A stretch of 64,000 nucleotides of DNA from Chitinophaga pinensis. Lineage in GTDB: Bacteria; Bacteroidota; Bacteroidia; Chitinophagales; Chitinophagaceae. The notes under the pieces are model-generated. The model saw only the letters and a list, made by a program, of their open reading frames with translations, ran no database searches and had not been told where the DNA came from. Location: NCBI GenBank assembly GCA_902167325.1, contig LR632930.1, positions 1-64,000 on the forward strand, read 5' to 3'. Position numbers and translations under genes: made by a program. How positions within the stretch are numbered: position 1 is the first letter of the stretch; every line of letters begins with the position of its first letter. Below are positions 59,822 to 64,000 of this stretch, piece by piece.

Positions 59822-60862
59822 ATGCTGAACCTTAGCCTCAACTACCCGTCTGTACCTAAAGAAATGGAGATATTCAGGGATTACTGTAATCAGCTGTCCC
59901 CTCAGGAGCAATTTACGTTACTACACCCACCTTACGAGCCGCTGGACGAGTTCGGCCTTTCCACACTGGGTAAACACCTCAGGTACGACCCTGCAGCCAT
60001 GGCCACTACACCAGTTCCCAGTGCCAACAGTGGACTGTTCACCATCGCGAAATGGCACCGCCCGCTTACGCAGCATGTGGCCATTGAGCCGTTTACCTTC
60101 CCCGGATGGCGGATGGTAGCAGAAGATGCAGGGTTTAATCTGCAGGTGGTGGAAAGTGATGAGGAAGGCATGCTGCCCGAAAAGCTGGCAGAATGCCTGG
60201 AGCACTTTGGTTGTAAGCTGATCTATCTACAACCCACCCTTCATAACCCCACCAATGCCGTGATGAGCCTTGAACGCAGGATGGCCATTGCATCAGTAGT
60301 ACGTGCATTCCCGGAAACATATATCATAGAAGACGATGCATACCGTTTCCTTCATGCCGATCCCCCGCCATCCTTCCTCGAACTGGCGCCGGATATAACG
60401 TTGCATGTTTACAGCTTATCGAAACCTTTCAACCCGCTCCTGCGCTCCGGCTACATCATCCATCCGCCACAGCTGCTGAAAGGTGCCTCCAACCACATCA
60501 AAATGACGTGCAGCGGTACATCCACCCTCTTCACGCAATTCGGGATCTATCTCATGGCCAACGGCATGTTGCATGTATTGGCGGAACAAAAGCGGGAAGC
60601 TGCTGCTGCCGCGCGATTGCTGATGGAAAACTATTTCAGTGCGAAAGATTACCGTAGTCACCCTAACAGCTTCCATTACTGGATTCCCTGCAGCGCACCG
60701 GAAAAAGCCGCCGCCGCCATGCAGCGTCATCAGATAGATATCAGCAGCGGGAAAATGTTTTCACTCACACCAGACGATCAATATATCCGGGTAGCACTTG
60801 GTGGGGCTTACGATGCACCCAACCTGCCGGAAGCGCTCCGCGCCATCGCGGAGCTTACCTGA
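59822..60862 (+). CDS. PLP-dependent aminotransferase (class I/II fold, MocR-like core without HTH)
   Basis: A 346-residue fold-type I aminotransferase. Substrate/PLP landmarks are LIYLQPTLHNPTNAVMSLERR (NPT motif), YIIEDDAYRFLHAD (Asp and Tyr contacting PLP) and VYSLSKPFNPLLRSGYII, where the Lys of SLSK forms the Schiff base and Arg follows. The wording is closest to the aminotransferase part of MocR/GntR regulators and to KAT/AadAT-type enzymes, but there is no N-terminal winged helix, and the N-terminus is shorter than in typical enzymes. Substrate unknown. Its stop codon directly touches the stop of the convergent RteC-like gene. Confidence 0.87.
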   Translation: MLNLSLNYPSVPKEMEIFRDYCNQLSPQEQFTLLHPPYEPLDEFGLSTLGKHLRYDPAAMATTPVPSANSGLFTIAKWHRPLTQHVAIEPFTFPGWRMVAEDAGFNLQVVESDEEGMLPEKLAECLEHFGCKLIYLQPTLHNPTNAVMSLERRMAIASVVRAFPETYIIEDDAYRFLHADPPPSFLELAPDITLHVYSLSKPFNPLLRSGYIIHPPQLLKGASNHIKMTCSGTSTLFTQFGIYLMANGMLHVLAEQKREAAAAARLLMENYFSAKDYRSHPNSFHYWIPCSAPEKAAAAMQRHQIDISSGKMFSLTPDDQYIRVALGGAYDAPNLPEALRAIAELT

Positions 60863-61687
60863 TCAGTCCATTTCCTCGATCCGTTTCAGCAACCCGTCTT
60901 TCAACCGGGTAAGGAAAGTTGCCATTTCTTTCTTCCGCATTCGTATGTCGCGGAAATTGCTGTAAACATTCCCAAAATCCACGTCCAATGAGTTCTCCAG
61001 CCATTCAAACACCTGTTTGATATCGGCTTCTCCATTGTTAAAGCTGCCAACGAGGTGCAGGGCATAGCCCAGCTCCACGAGGTCGGTTTTGGATTCAGTC
61101 CACCGCAGGCGCGGTTTATACTGCAGATTACGCGGAAGGGCGTACAGGTTTTCCAGTTTTGTGATCAGGTATTTGCTGACATCCTCCAGCGCTATCAGCT
61201 CTGCCAGTTTGAAAGAGGTAACAGTGCAGAAATGGGTATCGAGCATCCCGTCGAGATCCACTGGGTATTCATTGTTATACGTACTGTTGCGGAGAAAGTA
61301 TTGCTCATCGCGCTCGGTAGCACCGCCGCGGAAGTAGAGGAAAAGTGCGTTATGTACTTCGAAGAACATGGTGATGCGCTGCAATTCCTGGTCAAGGAAT
61401 TTGCGGTAGTCGTCCCGGATGCTCTTAGGCCGGTCGGCCTCAATACGGAATAGCTGGCTGTAATAGATCTTCTTGGAAAGGATATGCGGCTGGATGTGTT
61501 TAAAGAAATAAATTTCATCGCGGGTATTGCCGAAGTTACCCGGTACGAGGGGTTTGAGGTGGGTTACGGCTTTATCTGCCAGCAGGGCGCCGGACTTAAA
61601 TCGTTCTAACAGATTTGGGATACTGGCTTCCATGGCCGAAAGCTCTCCTTCCAGTTTAGACAGGATTTGCCTGAAATCGGTTTTCAT
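60863..61687 (-). CDS. RteC domain protein
   Basis: A 274-residue protein of the RteC family. RteC was described as a regulator of excision of the Bacteroides conjugative transposon CTnDOT; many chromosomal homologues have no such link. Matching blocks: RFKSGALLADKAVTHLKPLVPGNFG, EIYFFKHIQPHILSKKIYYSQLFRIE, a helical middle, and the C-terminal KTDLVELGYALHLVGSFNNGEADIKQVFEWLENSLDVDFGNVYSNFRDIRMRKKEMATFLTRL. No integrase or mobilisation gene is in the window. It lies 32 bp downstream of a gene with a similar C-terminal tail. Confidence 0.82.
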   Translation of the reverse strand: MKTDFRQILSKLEGELSAMEASIPNLLERFKSGALLADKAVTHLKPLVPGNFGNTRDEIYFFKHIQPHILSKKIYYSQLFRIEADRPKSIRDDYRKFLDQELQRITMFFEVHNALFLYFRGGATERDEQYFLRNSTYNNEYPVDLDGMLDTHFCTVTSFKLAELIALEDVSKYLITKLENLYALPRNLQYKPRLRWTESKTDLVELGYALHLVGSFNNGEADIKQVFEWLENSLDVDFGNVYSNFRDIRMRKKEMATFLTRLKDGLLKRIEEMD

Positions 61688-61719
61688 TTGCATGTAGTTT
61701 TTCCGGATATGAGAATGGG

Positions 61720-62883
61720 TTAGCGGTCGGCGCCCGTGCGCAGCTGCGATTCATAATCGTTCAGTCTGTCCAGCACTTTACCGATCCATTGTTTACAGGC
61801 GGTAACGGTAGAGAGGCTGGGGTTCTGGAATTTAATCCGGAACGCATCTTCCTCTCCGGTGTCGGCTTTCCGAAGGTGAAGTATACCGGCCAGGGTGGCA
61901 AACACCTGCTGCAGGGAAGCGGTCTTCACCAGCCCTTCTTCCATATATACCCGCGCCATTAATGCAGCCTGGGGCACGGTAAGGCGGGTAGTCCAGGGGT
62001 TGTCTGCCGCTGCCGGCAGTGCAGAAGTCATAAGATGGCGGATAAAGATGCGTTCTTCTTTCAACCACACCAGTAATTGTTCGCGTATAGGAAAGCAACC
62101 CGGCCGGAGACCGTTTTCCCGGCTGCCCGGCGGGATATTCTTCAGTTCCCGCATACACCAGCCAAGAAGTTTCATTCTTTCCCGCAATCCGGGAATAGCA
62201 TGCATATGCAGCCTCACGTTTTCCACACAATACACGAAATAGCCGGCAGAATTGAAATTGATGCTCACGAGCAGATGATGAATATTGAGCCGGGCATTTT
62301 CGGCAGTAGCATGAGCAGGATGGGCAAACAGGAGCAGCTTTGTAATGAGGTTACGCAGGAATAACAGTTCCCCGAAACTGATGCGCTCTTCCGGCCTTTC
62401 CAGGAAATTCCATACCGGCTCGAGGATGATGCGGCGTAATGGAGCTTCCAGCAACAGGCGCCCCAGCTCACGATCGGCCTGCAGTAACCGGGGTAGCAGC
62501 ATGGTACGTGCCGCGCGCGCGTAGGCATGCGGAAGGAGCCATTCGGGTGAAAGATCGTCCCCAAAATGCTGTTCCAGCCCCGTCATCACCTGCAGGAGCG
62601 ATGCTGCTGCAGTGGTATAATGTGCCGAGAAAGCGCGCGAGCCGGAAACTTCCTCATAGCTGTGTAATACATCCAGCAGCCTTACGATGGTGCGTTGCCA
62701 GAAGGATACTGCTGCCATGCGCCGGGAGTTACCGGCCGGAAGGTCTGACAGGCGCAGCATCAGCGCGGTGATACGGTTCTTTTCTGCATGCAACTGTTCC
62801 AGGCTTTGGGGGATGGTATCGCTTTTTGCAGAAAGGGCCTGCGGACAAAGTTGCAGGGTTACAATGTGGTTGAGCAAAGTCAT
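61720..62883 (-). CDS. unknown protein with RteC-like C-terminal module
   Basis: A 387-residue, mostly helical protein of unknown function. Its first 290 residues resemble the gene at 63037-63879 (shared LP-x-x-YAR, NFN and IR-[DE]-Q-[IL]-L-x-W-[IL]-KEE patterns). Its last 90 residues (LTVPQAALMARVYMEEGLVKTASLQQVFATLAGIL...AFRIKFQNP...KQWIGKVLDRLNDYE) have the same order as the C-terminal module of RteC-type proteins. No signal peptide or membrane helix. It is followed after 32 bp by the RteC gene, so the two are probably cotranscribed. I infer a regulatory or DNA-associated role only from the tail similarity. Confidence 0.6.
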   Translation of the reverse strand: MTLLNHIVTLQLCPQALSAKSDTIPQSLEQLHAEKNRITALMLRLSDLPAGNSRRMAAVSFWQRTIVRLLDVLHSYEEVSGSRAFSAHYTTAAASLLQVMTGLEQHFGDDLSPEWLLPHAYARAARTMLLPRLLQADRELGRLLLEAPLRRIILEPVWNFLERPEERISFGELLFLRNLITKLLLFAHPAHATAENARLNIHHLLVSINFNSAGYFVYCVENVRLHMHAIPGLRERMKLLGWCMRELKNIPPGSRENGLRPGCFPIREQLLVWLKEERIFIRHLMTSALPAAADNPWTTRLTVPQAALMARVYMEEGLVKTASLQQVFATLAGILHLRKADTGEEDAFRIKFQNPSLSTVTACKQWIGKVLDRLNDYESQLRTGADR

Positions 62884-63036
62884 GACATGGAAATAGCAGG
62901 TGAATGATTGGTGCTGATGGTTGATATGCAGCCATGCAATACGAAAATGGTGAAATGCCGGGTTCCGCTTTCACAGGTGGGAAATATTTTCTCATGCCGG
63001 CCCGGGTGGGGTTAACCAGGGCGAATACGCAAACAT

Positions 63037-63879
63037 TTATGAGTTCGAGGTGGTGTAAAGGTTATTCATGAATTGTTTTTCTTCTTTGATCCATTGGAGG
63101 ATCTGATCGCGGATGGAGCCTTTGCCGGGGTATAATACATACTCATTTGAGGACAGGTGTCTTAATTCCTTTTCGTACCAGGACAGGAGTCCTTTCTTTT
63201 CCTGAAGGGTGTGCAGCCGGGAAGTTCTTTTGCGGAGGCAGGTGGCGGCGTAGCGCAGGAGATCCGGGCAGTTGAAGTTATGGGCAAAGAGGGTGAAGAA
63301 GGTGCGCTCTTCGGGGTCCATGTAGTAGTGATGGTCCTGCTCACGGAGGTCGCGCATGAGGCGGCGGAAGTAATGAGCGGTACCAAAGGTGAGCGGAGTG
63401 TTGGTGCTGCGCATGGGGCGAAAGATCAGTTCGATGAGCTGAGGGTCGATAAGGCGGTCCTGAAGTGTTACTTCAGTTTCCTGCATGCGGGAACTTTGTT
63501 GCGACATAATATGCCTGGCATAAGGCCCGGGCAGGAACAGATCTTTGGCGAGATGTTCGGGGAAGTATTGTTCGAGTGCCATGATGACTTCCATCATCAT
63601 GATGGCAGCTTCCTGATAAAAAGTATGGAAAGCGGGGCCTGCCTGGAGTTGGAAAAGATGAATGACATCTACGATGGCAACGAACTGTACCTGGCGCCGG
63701 CGGACTGTTTCGGCCGTCATGGCAGGATTATCCGTGTGCCCGTCTATATCCAGCAGTTCTGCCGTTGTTCTGAGTTTGGCTGCACGAAGCTCACCGAGCA
63801 GGCCGGAAAGGTCGGCAGAATGGGTAGTGAGCTGCGACGGCATAAGCCGGGCGTACACGAGCTGATTCAATCTTTCCAT
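63037..63879 (-). CDS. unknown helical protein, paralogue of the gene at 61720-62883
   Basis: A 280-residue protein that I cannot name. Similarity to its neighbour includes ALEQYFPEHLAKDLFLPGPYAR versus GLEQHFGDDLSPEWLLPHAYAR, and the near-C-terminal SIRDQILQWIKEEKQFMNNL versus PIREQLLVWLKEERIFIRHL. It stops where the neighbour's RteC-like tail would begin, so it is a tail-less version. A 153-bp gap separates them and contains no visible gene or terminator. Its ATG at 63879 is the only reasonable start. Confidence 0.6.
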   Translation of the reverse strand: MERLNQLVYARLMPSQLTTHSADLSGLLGELRAAKLRTTAELLDIDGHTDNPAMTAETVRRRQVQFVAIVDVIHLFQLQAGPAFHTFYQEAAIMMMEVIMALEQYFPEHLAKDLFLPGPYARHIMSQQSSRMQETEVTLQDRLIDPQLIELIFRPMRSTNTPLTFGTAHYFRRLMRDLREQDHHYYMDPEERTFFTLFAHNFNCPDLLRYAATCLRKRTSRLHTLQEKKGLLSWYEKELRHLSSNEYVLYPGKGSIRDQILQWIKEEKQFMNNLYTTSNS

Positions 63880-64000
63880 GACGAATGCGTTTATTTGGCT
63901 GCAAAGAATTGGGGGGCTTCCTATAGGGTAACATCAATTATGTATATGAGATGTGAGCAATCACTGAAAGGGTGAATTAACAACTATGGAAATTGACAGC
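63880..64000. other. right-edge segment
   Basis: No complete gene. An ATG at 63986 on the plus strand opens a frame (MEIDS) that runs off the edge; whether it is a gene cannot be judged. No perfect promoter for the leftward gene is visible. Confidence 0.3.

Noticed and set aside
60863..61687. RteC gene as proof of an integrated conjugative transposon
   Set aside because: No integrase, mobilisation, tra or tetracycline-resistance genes in the window; chromosomal RteC homologues are common in this group.

Overview
This window looks like a chromosomal segment of a free-living, glycan- and peptide-degrading Bacteroidota bacterium, most likely a Chitinophaga-like member of the Chitinophagaceae. 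The evidence is three SusC/SusD outer-membrane uptake pairs, an ECF sigma/FecR/TonB-transporter cascade, promoters of the Bacteroidota type (TTTG, 19-21 bp, TAnnTTTG), DUF4476/RteC/DUF5689 families, and moderately GC-rich coding DNA with AT-rich gaps. No integrase, transposase, CRISPR array or phage structural gene was seen.

Layout. 1-422: non-coding leader with two near-identical leftward promoters, probably feeding an rRNA operon or another strongly expressed unit beyond the left edge. 423-6132: truA, a DUF4476 secreted protein, a biotin carrier protein and a large secreted M1 aminopeptidase. 6187-11377: a rightward set that reads as a D-amino-acid utilisation module (GntP/DsdX-type permease, RidA-type deaminase, D-serine dehydratase/D-threonine aldolase-type PLP enzyme, M19 dipeptidase), followed by an alpha/beta hydrolase. 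11436-14993: CHRD lipoprotein, DUF1835 protein and a lemA-TPM-TPM operon with its promoter and internal terminator. 15259-19913: stand-alone receiver protein, M20 dipeptidase, glycolytic gap and pgk, and tRNA-Glu. 20007-24037: accessory stretch with a CHAD protein, a lineage-specific unknown, and an eroded GNAT/HTH toxin-antitoxin-like pair with a perfect palindromic operator.

24054-31378: a leftward SusC-SusD-heparinase-II/III-like lyase locus. 31921-35590: overlapping DUF2339/DUF3999 membrane pair. 35707-42040: SusC-SusD-DUF5689 locus without a recognisable enzyme. 42686-45583: HxlR regulator divergent from a serine beta-lactamase-like hydrolase and an MFS exporter. 45643-47441: tandem 11-bp repeats, a GNAT pseudogene with its centre missing, two tandem small GNAT-like genes and a methyltransferase. 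47508-55954: complete ECF sigma-FecR-SusC(STN)-SusD-TlpA operon. 56230-59730: GH20 hexosaminidase plus LTA4-hydrolase-type M1 peptidase. 59822-63879: PLP aminotransferase facing three leftward genes, one RteC-like and two mutually paralogous unknowns with an RteC-like tail.

Together the genes describe scavenging of glycosaminoglycan-like or amino-sugar polymers, peptides and possibly D-amino-acid products of cell-wall turnover. The least explained parts are the D-amino-acid module, the RteC-like trio, the decayed GNAT loci and the repeat-rich intergenic regions. All family calls were made by reading motifs; no database search was possible.
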